A DNA stretch of 64,000 nucleotides from Epilithonimonas tenax DSM 16811 (GTDB lineage Bacteria > Bacteroidota > Bacteroidia > Flavobacteriales > Weeksellaceae). The DNA lies in the NCBI RefSeq assembly GCF_000428485.1, contig NZ_AUAA01000009.1, positions 54,771 to 118,770 on the forward strand. Direction: 5' to 3'. A model generated the notes under the pieces. That model did no database searches. It saw only the letters and a program-made list of their open reading frames with translations, and was not told where the DNA came from. This document shows, piece by piece, positions 36,199 through 43,819 of the stretch (position 1 is the first letter of the stretch; each line of letters begins with the position of its first letter). Made by a program: the position numbers and the translations under genes.

Positions 36199-36678
36199 AT
36201 GGAAACAGAAAATCTTGTTGATAGACTTAACAAATATGAGTTTGACCACAACAATGTGTATACCGGATTCAAATCTGTGGCAGAGGCAAGTCAGTTCGCA
36301 AGAGATAGGAACGGGAAAATGGTAGAAGTCGGTTTTCTGGATGGTAATGACAATCCCGTTGAGGATGATTCTCAAAATCTGATTGCCGAAAACAAATATT
36401 ACAAAGCTTTTGCCGGGCCGGATTACAAAATCATCCATTCATCCGATGAGGGTTTTCAGGAAGTTGCAGAAAGGTTGAAAGACAGAAAAAATGAATTGAT
36501 GGAAAAAAGTCCCGATGAAAAGTATTTTTCAGATGCAGACTGGCAGATAGAAGAAGACGCAGTAATCATCTTGTTCAAAGACGAAATACAAAATGTAACT
36601 TCACGGGAAAGATCAAAATATCTGATGCATACCAAAGTGTATGAATTGGCTGTAAGTATCCCAAAAATAGCCGAATAG
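36199..36678 (+). CDS. uncharacterised acidic protein
   Basis: 159 residues, no signal peptide or membrane helix, rich in Asp, Glu and Lys. Blocks such as NVYTGFKSVAEASQFARDR and DEKYFSDADWQIEEDAVIIL give no family that I recognise. It probably forms a two-gene unit with the membrane-anchored protein at 35838. Confidence 0.65.
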   Translation: METENLVDRLNKYEFDHNNVYTGFKSVAEASQFARDRNGKMVEVGFLDGNDNPVEDDSQNLIAENKYYKAFAGPDYKIIHSSDEGFQEVAERLKDRKNELMEKSPDEKYFSDADWQIEEDAVIILFKDEIQNVTSRERSKYLMHTKVYELAVSIPKIAE

Positions 36679-36757
36679 GACGTTTTTTCTCCAACGCCTC
36701 AAATAAACCGGATCTTGATTCGGTTTTTTATTTTGGTTATTTGTGGAAATTTCTTCA

Positions 36758-36790
36758 TTTGGAATGAGTTGGATTTTATTAATAACTTTG
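36758..36790 (+). promoter_or_regulatory. promoter of mtaB
   Basis: TTTG (36758-36761), 21 bp, TAACTTTG (36783-36790). The ATG at 36798 begins 7 bp after the -7 box, so the transcript should be leaderless. Confidence 0.7.
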
Positions 36791-36797
36791 CAGACTT

Positions 36798-38156
36798 ATG
36801 TCAGAAGTCATTTCTCAACCGAAAACCGTTGCGTTTCACACACTTGGCTGCAAACTCAATTTTGCAGAAACGTCCACTATTGCCCGACAATTAACGGATG
36901 CTGGTTATCAAAAGGTCAATTTTGATGAGCCAGCAAAAGTCTATATCATTAATACTTGTTCTGTTACAGAAAACGCAGATAAAGAATGCAAACTTCACGT
37001 CAAGCGTGCAACAAAAGCCAATCCTGATGGATTGGTAGCTATTATCGGCTGTTATGCACAATTGAAACCTGAAGAAATCTCCGCCATTACCGGTGTAGAT
37101 CTGGTTTTGGGGGCTAAGGAAAAATTCAATATTCTGAGTTATCTGGATGATCTGGAAAAATCGGAAAGCCGTGCCGAGATCCATTCTTGCGAGATAGATG
37201 AAGCTGATTTTTTCGTGGGTTCCTATTCTATAGGAGACAGAACCAGAGCTTTTTTGAAGGTTCAGGATGGTTGCGATTATAAATGTACTTATTGTACAAT
37301 TCCTTTAGCACGTGGGATTTCCCGCTCTGACACCATCGATAATGTGGTGACAAATGCTAAAGAAATTGCGGCCAGAGATATTAAAGAAATCGTTTTGACT
37401 GGTGTTAATATTGGCGATTACGGAAAAGGAGAATTTGGGAATAAAAAGCACGAGCATACGTTTCTTGATTTGATTTCGGAATTGGATCAAGTGGAAGGCA
37501 TTGAAAGAATCAGGATTTCTTCCATAGAACCTAATCTTCTGAAAGATGAAAGCATAGAATTGGTTTCTAAAAGCAGAAGTTTTGTACCACATTTTCATAT
37601 TCCCCTTCAATCTGGAAGTGATGAATTGTTGAGAAAAATGAAGCGCCGTTATCTTACTGGTTTGTACAGAGATAGAGTATCGAAGATCCGCGAAGTAATG
37701 CCGGAAGCTGCGATTGGCGTAGATGTAATCGTTGGTTTTCCTGGGGAAACCGAAGCGCTGTTTATGGAGACCTACAATTTCCTGAATGAATTGCCAATCA
37801 GTTATTTGCACGTTTTCACTTATTCTGAAAGAGAAAATACGGAAGCAGCCGGCATGCAAGGTGCAGTGCCAATTCCCGAGAGAAAAAGACGAAACAAAAT
37901 GCTGAGAATCCTCTCTGAGAAAAAGAAAATGGAATTCTATAGAAGTCAAATAGGGAGGAAGTTAAGTGTTCTCTGGGAGCACGAGAACAAGAACGGATTG
38001 ATGTATGGCTTTACAGAAAACTATGTGAGAGTTTCCAAAGTGTTTGATTTAAAATCTATCAATCAAACAGAAACAGTCATTTTAGATAAGATCCTGGAAG
38101 ACGGCAGTGTTTCTATCAAAGCAAAGCAATTTGATGATTTTTTAGCGGGAATTTAA
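36798..38156 (+). CDS. mtaB: tRNA t6A37 methylthiotransferase MtaB
   Basis: 452 residues of a radical SAM methylthiotransferase. The N-terminal UPF0004 domain has three cysteines (HTLGCKLNFAET, TCSVTENAD, GCYAQ), the radical SAM cluster is CDYKCTYCTIPLARG, and a C-terminal TRAM domain follows. It converts t6A to ms2t6A at position 37 of tRNAs that read ANN codons. The HTLGCKLNFAE start distinguishes MtaB from MiaB and RimO. Confidence 0.94.
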   Translation: MSEVISQPKTVAFHTLGCKLNFAETSTIARQLTDAGYQKVNFDEPAKVYIINTCSVTENADKECKLHVKRATKANPDGLVAIIGCYAQLKPEEISAITGVDLVLGAKEKFNILSYLDDLEKSESRAEIHSCEIDEADFFVGSYSIGDRTRAFLKVQDGCDYKCTYCTIPLARGISRSDTIDNVVTNAKEIAARDIKEIVLTGVNIGDYGKGEFGNKKHEHTFLDLISELDQVEGIERIRISSIEPNLLKDESIELVSKSRSFVPHFHIPLQSGSDELLRKMKRRYLTGLYRDRVSKIREVMPEAAIGVDVIVGFPGETEALFMETYNFLNELPISYLHVFTYSERENTEAAGMQGAVPIPERKRRNKMLRILSEKKKMEFYRSQIGRKLSVLWEHENKNGLMYGFTENYVRVSKVFDLKSINQTETVILDKILEDGSVSIKAKQFDDFLAGI

Positions 38157-38171
38157 AGAGTCGTTACCATA

Positions 38172-38210
38172 TAAAAAGAGCGGAATATGAATAACATTCC
38201 GCTCTTTTTA
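38172..38210. terminator. bidirectional terminator after mtaB
   Basis: A 15-bp perfect stem TAAAAAGAGCGGAAT / ATTCCGCTCTTTTTA serving mtaB and the convergent lipoprotein gene. Confidence 0.88.
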
Positions 38211-38235
38211 TATAGTCATTGACTTGTCTATTGAT

Positions 38236-38973
38236 CTAATCTTCACCAGGCAGAACTCTGGTTTTGCTATCAAAAAGCTGGAAGTTAAATACAAAACATC
38301 TATTGTTGTAGGCAGCTCCGTAGATCGTAGCATCTCTTGCAAACGCTGCTCTGGAAGGTACAATAATAACACCCTGCATATTGTAATCTGCAGAATCAGG
38401 GAGGGCAAAAGATTTGAAATATTTCAGGCCTTCCTGGAGTCCTTCTATCTCGTAGAAATTCCTTCCGTACGTTGTGCTGTAGGTGTCATTGTATTTTTTA
38501 AGAACAGACGATTTTACATAAAAATATGCCGGATCTTTTACAAGATCTCCGCTCAAAACAGAATTGCTAAATGTTGATTCACTACCATATATCATCTTGT
38601 CATCTACTTTTGTAGAAACATAACTTTTCGCAATCTGCATGGTACTGATAACATCCGTAGTTCCAATTGCTTTTCCTGGGTCTGGCTGTGCACCAGGCCT
38701 TATGATGTAGATGACCCCAGAAGGAAGCGTCTTATAATCATATTCTATCAGCTTTTTCTCATTGTCATCTGTGGAGATTGTGCTGTCAAAAGCGGTAATG
38801 ACACCTTTGCTGTTGAAATAATTTTTTGTCATAAAGTCTTTTGCCGCTGCATCGTCATAGGTGTTTTGTTCCTCTATGGTCAATACTACAGTTGCAGCCA
38901 CTTCATCCTCATCTTTCTTACATCCTTGCAGTACAACAACGGAAAGAGCAATTCCTAAAAGTATTTTCTTCAT
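38236..38973 (-). CDS. FKBP-like lipoprotein
   Basis: 245 residues starting with a lipoprotein signal peptide whose lipobox is LQGC (Cys18), followed by KKDEDE, the kind of acidic tail seen in flavobacterial surface lipoproteins. The part YKTLPSGVIYIIRPGAQPDP and the end LQEGLKYFKSF followed by GVIIVPSRAAFARDATIYG follow the outline of FKBP-type peptidyl-prolyl isomerases, but the active-site aromatics are poorly conserved. Isomerase activity is therefore uncertain. It may help fold or transport envelope proteins. Confidence 0.7.
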   Translation of the reverse strand: MKKILLGIALSVVVLQGCKKDEDEVAATVVLTIEEQNTYDDAAAKDFMTKNYFNSKGVITAFDSTISTDDNEKKLIEYDYKTLPSGVIYIIRPGAQPDPGKAIGTTDVISTMQIAKSYVSTKVDDKMIYGSESTFSNSVLSGDLVKDPAYFYVKSSVLKKYNDTYSTTYGRNFYEIEGLQEGLKYFKSFALPDSADYNMQGVIIVPSRAAFARDATIYGAAYNNRCFVFNFQLFDSKTRVLPGED

Positions 38974-39029
38974 TTTTTTATTTAATCTTAAATTGCGATT
39001 AATTTAACGTGACAAAAGTATAAAAAAAT

Positions 39030-39464
39030 ATGAGAATAGATAAATATTTGTGGAGTGTAAGATTTTATAAGACAAGAACAATTGCCACAGAGGACATAAA
39101 AAAGAACAGAGTCAGCATGGGTGAGAATCCTGTGAAGGCCTCTAAGGAGGTCAAAGTGGGTGATGTTATCAAGATCAGAAAAAATCAAATCGATTATAAA
39201 ATAAAAGTTTTGGACATCCCAAAAAGTAGAGTAGGCGCCAAGCTCGTTCCCTTATATGTGATTGATATGACGGAAAAGGATCAATATGAAATCCTAAAAA
39301 TGAGAAAGTCAACTCAGGATTTTTACAGGCAAAAAGGCGTTGGACGGCCTACCAAAAAGGACCGTCGAGATATGGATGATTATGTAGATGATGGTGCTTC
39401 TGAGGATATGGAAAATGACGATTGGGACACTTTCTTCAAAGAAGATAAAAATGATGAAGACTAG
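39030..39464 (+). CDS. S4 domain RNA-binding protein (Hsp15/HslR-like)
   Basis: 144 residues. An S4 fold at the N-terminus (MRIDKYLWSVRFYKTRTIAT, then VKVGDVIKIRK) matches the heat-shock protein 15 family, which binds stalled 50S subunits carrying peptidyl-tRNA. The C-terminus is a long, strongly acidic tail (DDYVDDGASEDMENDDWD). Its stop shares a CTAG tetranucleotide with the stop of aroK on the other strand. Confidence 0.88.
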   Translation: MRIDKYLWSVRFYKTRTIATEDIKKNRVSMGENPVKASKEVKVGDVIKIRKNQIDYKIKVLDIPKSRVGAKLVPLYVIDMTEKDQYEILKMRKSTQDFYRQKGVGRPTKKDRRDMDDYVDDGASEDMENDDWDTFFKEDKNDED

Positions 39465-39976
39465 ATTTCCAATAATCTCATAATGTCATCCGATACCTGT
39501 TCTGCATTTTTAGAATCTGTATGGACGGTGAAATGAGCCTTGGAATAAAAAGGGTTTCTCTCAAAAAGATGTTTGGCAATAAATTCTGGAATGTCGGCAT
39601 CTTGTAATTTGGCGATCAATGGTCTCGTGTTTTTTTGCAAAAGCACACGGTGCGTAAGTGTACCCACAGATGCCCGTAAAAATATGCTTTTTGATTTTTC
39701 GTTAATGACAGTCATGTTTTCGTAGTACACCGGTGTACCGCCACCGAGACTTAGAACAATGTTTTCGTCTGCGTTTAAAATTGTTTCCAAAATCCTTTTT
39801 TCTTCCTTTCGGAAATAGATTTCGCCCCGTTTTTCGAAAATTTCTGCCACAGTCATCCCATGTTCCTCAGAAATTTTGAGATCGAGGTCAATTAATTTAA
39901 AATTTATTTTTTGGCTCAAGTTTTTGGAAATGTGAGATTTACCGCTTCCCATGTATCCTAATAGAGAAATTATCAT
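39461..39976 (-). CDS. aroK: shikimate kinase
   Basis: 171 residues. P-loop GYMGSGKS (7-14), shikimate-binding IDLDLKISE and RGEIYFRKEE, and LGGGTP of the Walker-B-like region. It phosphorylates shikimate in the chorismate pathway. It is compact as usual for the family. Confidence 0.94.
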   Translation of the reverse strand: MIISLLGYMGSGKSHISKNLSQKINFKLIDLDLKISEEHGMTVAEIFEKRGEIYFRKEEKRILETILNADENIVLSLGGGTPVYYENMTVINEKSKSIFLRASVGTLTHRVLLQKNTRPLIAKLQDADIPEFIAKHLFERNPFYSKAHFTVHTDSKNAEQVSDDIMRLLEI

Positions 39977-40007
39977 ATTTTTATTTTAAACAAAGTTCGA
40001 AAAAATT

Positions 40008-40037
40008 TTTGAGATTTTAAAAAAACGCCTATCTTTG
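40008..40037 (+). promoter_or_regulatory. promoter of tRNA-Lys
   Basis: TTTG (40008-40011), 18 bp, TATCTTTG (40030-40037), about 46 bp upstream of the mature tRNA. Confidence 0.7.
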
Positions 40038-40083
40038 CACCACTTTAAAACGAAATAGTAATATTGAAATTTTAAATGTGGCC

Positions 40084-40156
40084 GACTCGGTAGCTCAGCT
40101 GGTAGAGCAATACACTTTTAATGTATGGGTCCTGGGTTCGAATCCCAGCCGGGTCA
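40084..40156 (+). tRNA. tRNA-Lys (anticodon TTT)
   Basis: A 73-nt cloverleaf: acceptor GACTCGG / CCGGGTC with one G-T pair, D-arm GCTC/GAGC, anticodon stem ATACA / TGTAT around loop CTTTTAA, and T-arm CTGGG-TTCGAAT-CCCAG. CCA is not encoded. Confidence 0.97.
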
Positions 40157-40206
40157 CAATTTACGCAAGTAAATTTTTTTCATATTAATATTTTGTGATT
40201 TGGTGT

Positions 40207-40241
40207 AGGAACTTCTTGTATAAAGAAGTTCCTTTTTTTTG
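40207..40241 (+). terminator. terminator of tRNA-Lys
   Basis: An 11-bp perfect stem AGGAACTTCTT / AAGAAGTTCCT and a run of eight T. It may also serve panC, which ends opposite at 40256. Confidence 0.88.
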
Positions 40242-40255
40242 TCCAAACCATACTG

Positions 40256-41101
40256 CTAATCCAAATGAAGATTGTCTATCAATCTTACCTTGCCTACATT
40301 CACAACTATGAAAGCCCTAAAACTTTTATCCTTGGAAAAAAAATCGGTTTCTTTCAAAGTTTCTTCATCAGCAATCAGGAAATATTCCAGATCCATATCT
40401 TCTCTGTCAAAAATTACGGTCACTCGATCTTTGATTTCCGAAACGGACATAATTCTGAACCATTCATTGACCTTCTTCAAGGTTTTGTAGATGAGGGTAG
40501 AGGATTCTTTTTCAATGTCAGAAAGACGCATGTTTCTGGAGCTCATGGCGAGACCGCTTTCTTCGCGGTAGATTTTTACGCCGTGGATTTTAATTTTCGC
40601 TTCAGAAAGTTCTACAAGTTTTTCAATAATTTTGAGTTGCTGATAGTCTTTTTCACCAAAATAAGCATGGTCTGGCTGTACTTGTAAAAACAATTCTTCA
40701 ACCACTGTTCCAACGCCGTCAAAATGTCCTGGTCTGGCGGCGCCTTCCATTTCGTTTTCAATGCCTCCAAAACTATAATGCTGCCTTTCCATCCCTTTTG
40801 GGTAGATGTCTTCCACACTCGGGACATAAACAGCGTCTACAAGGGTGGAGTTCTGAAGCTTTTTGATGTCGTCCTCCACTGTTCGCGGGTATTTTTCCAA
40901 GTCTTCAGGATTATTGAATTGGGTTGGATTCACGAATATGGACGAAATAACAATCTGGTTATCCTTCTTCGCTTCTTTATAAAGGGAAATATGGCCTGCG
41001 TGTAACGCTCCCATTGTAGGTGCAAATCCAATGGTTTTATGCTGCTCTTTTTGCGCAGTTATATATTCTGAAAATGTTTTTTTGTCGTAAAAGACCTCCA
41101 T
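40256..41101 (-). CDS. panC: pantothenate synthetase
   Basis: 281 residues from the ATG at 41101; a TTG six codons earlier is discounted. ATP-binding PTMGALHAGHISL with the HIGH-like motif, pantoate site FVNPTQFN, GEKDYQQL, and the KMSKS-like SSRNMRLS. It joins pantoate and beta-alanine for coenzyme A synthesis. It is divergent from the starch-synthase-like gene, a common arrangement in this group. A -7-like TATCTTTG is at 41121-41128. Confidence 0.95.
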   Translation of the reverse strand: MEVFYDKKTFSEYITAQKEQHKTIGFAPTMGALHAGHISLYKEAKKDNQIVISSIFVNPTQFNNPEDLEKYPRTVEDDIKKLQNSTLVDAVYVPSVEDIYPKGMERQHYSFGGIENEMEGAARPGHFDGVGTVVEELFLQVQPDHAYFGEKDYQQLKIIEKLVELSEAKIKIHGVKIYREESGLAMSSRNMRLSDIEKESSTLIYKTLKKVNEWFRIMSVSEIKDRVTVIFDREDMDLEYFLIADEETLKETDFFSKDKSFRAFIVVNVGKVRLIDNLHLD

Positions 41102-41401
41102 AGCTCGTTTTTTTATCAATCAAAGATAATTGTTTTTACAATTTCTGATGTCATAGACGGTTTAAAATGTATCATTTTTGATCTTAATTCACATCAGCGC
41201 CTATTAAGTATAAAGTTTTGATGTTAGAAAACATAATGAACCTATTGTTTATACCGAAAATTAACAGTTTTGTATGATTAAGTGATTGATAGAGAGTGTG
41301 TTTTTATTAACCGTATTAATATTATTGAAAATAAATATTTTGATTTAATTTTTTGTAATTTTGCAAAATGAAGATTTTATACTTCATCTAAAGTAAATTT
41401 T
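41102..41401. promoter_or_regulatory. divergent intergenic region with -7 boxes for panC and the GT5-like gene
   Basis: TATCTTTG on the minus strand at 41121-41128 (panC) and TAATTTTG on the plus strand at 41356-41363 (GT5-like gene). Neither has a well-placed -33 element. The remaining 200 bp is AT-rich with no gene that I can support. Confidence 0.45.
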
Positions 41402-42172
41402 ATGCCTAATCAAAAGATTTTATACGTTACTACAGAAATGTTTCCTTATCAAGAAGATACTAATATGGGAAGTTTGGTACACAAAATGGCGCTGAAAATG
41501 CACGGAAGTGGTAACGATGTCAGGGTGTTTATGCCTAGATTCGGACAGATAAGTGAAAGAAAATTCCAGTTACACGAGGTGATCAGACTCTCTGGGATGA
41601 ACATCATCATCAACGATCTGGATCAGCCATTGATCATAAAAGTTGCCTCTTTGCCAGGCGAGCGTCTTCAGGTTTATTTTATCGATAACGAAGAGTATTT
41701 CAAAAGAAAACAATATTACCACGATGATGAAGGCAAACCGTTTGGAGATAATAATGAGAGGGCCATATTTTTTGCCAGAGGTGTTATAGAAACGATTAAG
41801 AAATTAAACTGGGTTCCAGACGTTATTCACCTGAATGGATGGATGTCTTCTCTAATTCCAATTTATTTGAAGACTTATTACAAAGATGATACCTATTTCA
41901 ACGACACCAAAATAGTTCTTTCCGTATATAACGAGGAAGATATCGAGCTCAACAGCAATACAAAAGAAGTTTTAGCTTTTGATAATATTTCTGATCTACA
42001 ATCGTTAGATAATCCTAGCTTTCTGAACTTTGTGAATGACAGTATGCAGTATGTAGATGTGATCGTGAAAGGCAACGAGTTCTTAGAAGAAAAGCTAGAA
42101 GAGGCTTATGGAAAGGCAGAAGCTGAGAAATCAGATTACCTGAATGCAGATTCTATAGCGACAGTTTATTAA
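41402..42172 (+). CDS. standalone starch/glycogen synthase catalytic-domain protein (GT5 N-terminal half)
   Basis: 256 residues corresponding only to the N-terminal Rossmann half of glycogen/starch synthases: KILYVTTEMFPYQED near the start, VRVFMPRFGQI, and VIHLNGWMSSLIPIYLKTYY. The usual KTGGL-type ADP-glucose loop is replaced by EDTNMGSLV, and the C-terminal nucleotide-binding half is missing. Glucan synthesis by itself is therefore doubtful. Its constant position with DUF4270 and glmS suggests an envelope or cell-surface role, but this is inference. Confidence 0.75.
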   Translation: MPNQKILYVTTEMFPYQEDTNMGSLVHKMALKMHGSGNDVRVFMPRFGQISERKFQLHEVIRLSGMNIIINDLDQPLIIKVASLPGERLQVYFIDNEEYFKRKQYYHDDEGKPFGDNNERAIFFARGVIETIKKLNWVPDVIHLNGWMSSLIPIYLKTYYKDDTYFNDTKIVLSVYNEEDIELNSNTKEVLAFDNISDLQSLDNPSFLNFVNDSMQYVDVIVKGNEFLEEKLEEAYGKAEAEKSDYLNADSIATVY

Positions 42173-42188
42173 TTACTATTTTTTTATA

Positions 42189-43805
42189 ATGATAAAGATA
42201 AAAACTTTGATGAAGATGATCCCATTATTCGTAATGGGAATGTTGGTTTTAAATGCGTGCGAAGGAGAATTGGATGATTTGGGATCACAGTTGGTTAACG
42301 GTAATGCTGCTGATGGTTATGACCAAGCTTACAGTGTGATTGCTTATAATATTAACAATGGTGATCTGACACGTGCTGACGCTTCAAAATTGGATAGCGT
42401 TAGGATTGGAGCCTTTAGTGAGCCTGTATTCGGGGCGCAGAAGGTGTCTTATATCACGCAGTTGAGATTGAATGCTTATAATCCAGATTTTGGGACAAAC
42501 CCAGTTATCGATTCTGTTGTTTTGACCATAAAACCCAAATATGAGACCGCTACAGACTCTATCACTACCACAACCAATGAAGACTATATCTATCCGGATG
42601 GATCAGTTGCTGCAAAAAAAATTGTAACCACTTATCCGGTCAGTAAATATGGTAAATACAAATTAGCCGGAGAAAAAACCAAATTGACCATCAAGGTTAA
42701 TGAAGTAAGTGATTTCCTAGGAAGTACATCCGACTCTCTTAGTTCTAATAAAGCAATCGCTTTGGGGGCAGAAATTGGTTCCGAAGTATTCAATGGAACA
42801 GTTAATTCTGTTGTGATCACAAAAGACAGTGATGCTTCTGAATTGGTTAATAGAGCAGTTTCTTACAGAATGAAACTGGATAATACTTTTTTTCAAAATA
42901 AGATCATTGCTAAAAAAGGGGATCAGGTTCTGAAAGATGCCGCATCTTTTATCAGATATTTTAAGGGAATCAGTATTTCTGTGGCAGAACCAGATGGTTA
43001 TCTATTCTCTATGGCTCCTAATGACACAAGCATTACGATGTATTACAAGAATGATGTCACTGGGACAGGCGGCGTGGTAACGCGTACAAAAGCAGAAACA
43101 GTATTTAATCTAGGATCAGGCAATGTTCATTTAAGTAAAATTGCGTACGATAGAGCAACCGCATCGGACGCATACAAGGCAGCCATCCCATTGGCTGTTA
43201 AAAGTGAAGATGTAATTAAAACCGATACAAGATTACAAGTCACACCGTCCGAAACATTGTATCCGCAAGGAATGGGTGGTTTTGGTTTTGGAATTAGAAT
43301 CCCAGCAGAAACAATTGCACTGTTGAAAAATAAATATAAGACTGAAAAAATCGGAATTGTTTCTGCCAAAATAAGACTTTACAATGACGCAACAATTTGG
43401 AATAATAAGTATAGAAAACCCAACAGTATGTTGGTCAAAGACAGGATTTTAAAAGGTTTTCTTCCTGATATGACAAGTCTTGCAAATGCGGGCTATTCTC
43501 TGCTGAAAATTGGCAACCTATCAACCAGTGATACCTATTATGATATAGGCATTACAGCTTCATTGAAGGCTATTATTGAAGACGAGAATTATAATCCCAC
43601 AGAGAAAGATAAAGATTTTATCATCAATCTTGGAGCTTATCTGACAGATTCTGCTACAGGTATGCTATTAGGGCAAACTAATAATACGAGAGCTTACACA
43701 CCTTATCGTTTGGTTCTCAAAGGAACCGATACCAATAATACCGGTGGGCCGATAGATCTAAAATCTAAGGCAGCTCAGCTAAGATTAATATTCACAACAA
43801 AATAA
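42189..43805 (+). CDS. DUF4270 family lipoprotein
   Basis: 538 residues with a lipoprotein signal (MGMLVLNAC, lipobox LNAC) and a large extracytoplasmic beta-rich domain. Hallmarks of DUF4270 include an early SVRIGAFSEPVFGAQK-like block, and TKAETVFNL and PSETLYPQGMGG-like segments later. Function is unknown; it is anchored in the outer membrane or exposed on the surface. It starts 17 bp after the GT5-like gene and ends 15 bp before glmS, so the three probably form one transcript. Confidence 0.85.
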   Translation: MIKIKTLMKMIPLFVMGMLVLNACEGELDDLGSQLVNGNAADGYDQAYSVIAYNINNGDLTRADASKLDSVRIGAFSEPVFGAQKVSYITQLRLNAYNPDFGTNPVIDSVVLTIKPKYETATDSITTTTNEDYIYPDGSVAAKKIVTTYPVSKYGKYKLAGEKTKLTIKVNEVSDFLGSTSDSLSSNKAIALGAEIGSEVFNGTVNSVVITKDSDASELVNRAVSYRMKLDNTFFQNKIIAKKGDQVLKDAASFIRYFKGISISVAEPDGYLFSMAPNDTSITMYYKNDVTGTGGVVTRTKAETVFNLGSGNVHLSKIAYDRATASDAYKAAIPLAVKSEDVIKTDTRLQVTPSETLYPQGMGGFGFGIRIPAETIALLKNKYKTEKIGIVSAKIRLYNDATIWNNKYRKPNSMLVKDRILKGFLPDMTSLANAGYSLLKIGNLSTSDTYYDIGITASLKAIIEDENYNPTEKDKDFIINLGAYLTDSATGMLLGQTNNTRAYTPYRLVLKGTDTNNTGGPIDLKSKAAQLRLIFTTK

Positions 43806-43819
43806 AAAGCTAAGAATAT

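Noticed and set aside
37305..37949. 214-residue frame opposite mtaB
   Set aside because: Antisense to the conserved radical SAM domain of MtaB; low-quality composition.
40084..40241. a larger tRNA cluster
   Set aside because: Only one cloverleaf (tRNA-Lys) is present and a strong terminator follows directly.
41376..41390. small inverted repeat GAAGATTTTATACTTC upstream of the GT5-like gene
   Set aside because: Short, AT-rich and not followed by a T-run; too weak to call a terminator or operator.
43806..43819. glmS ribozyme or riboswitch
   Set aside because: Only 14 bp separate glmS from the upstream gene, so no structured leader fits.
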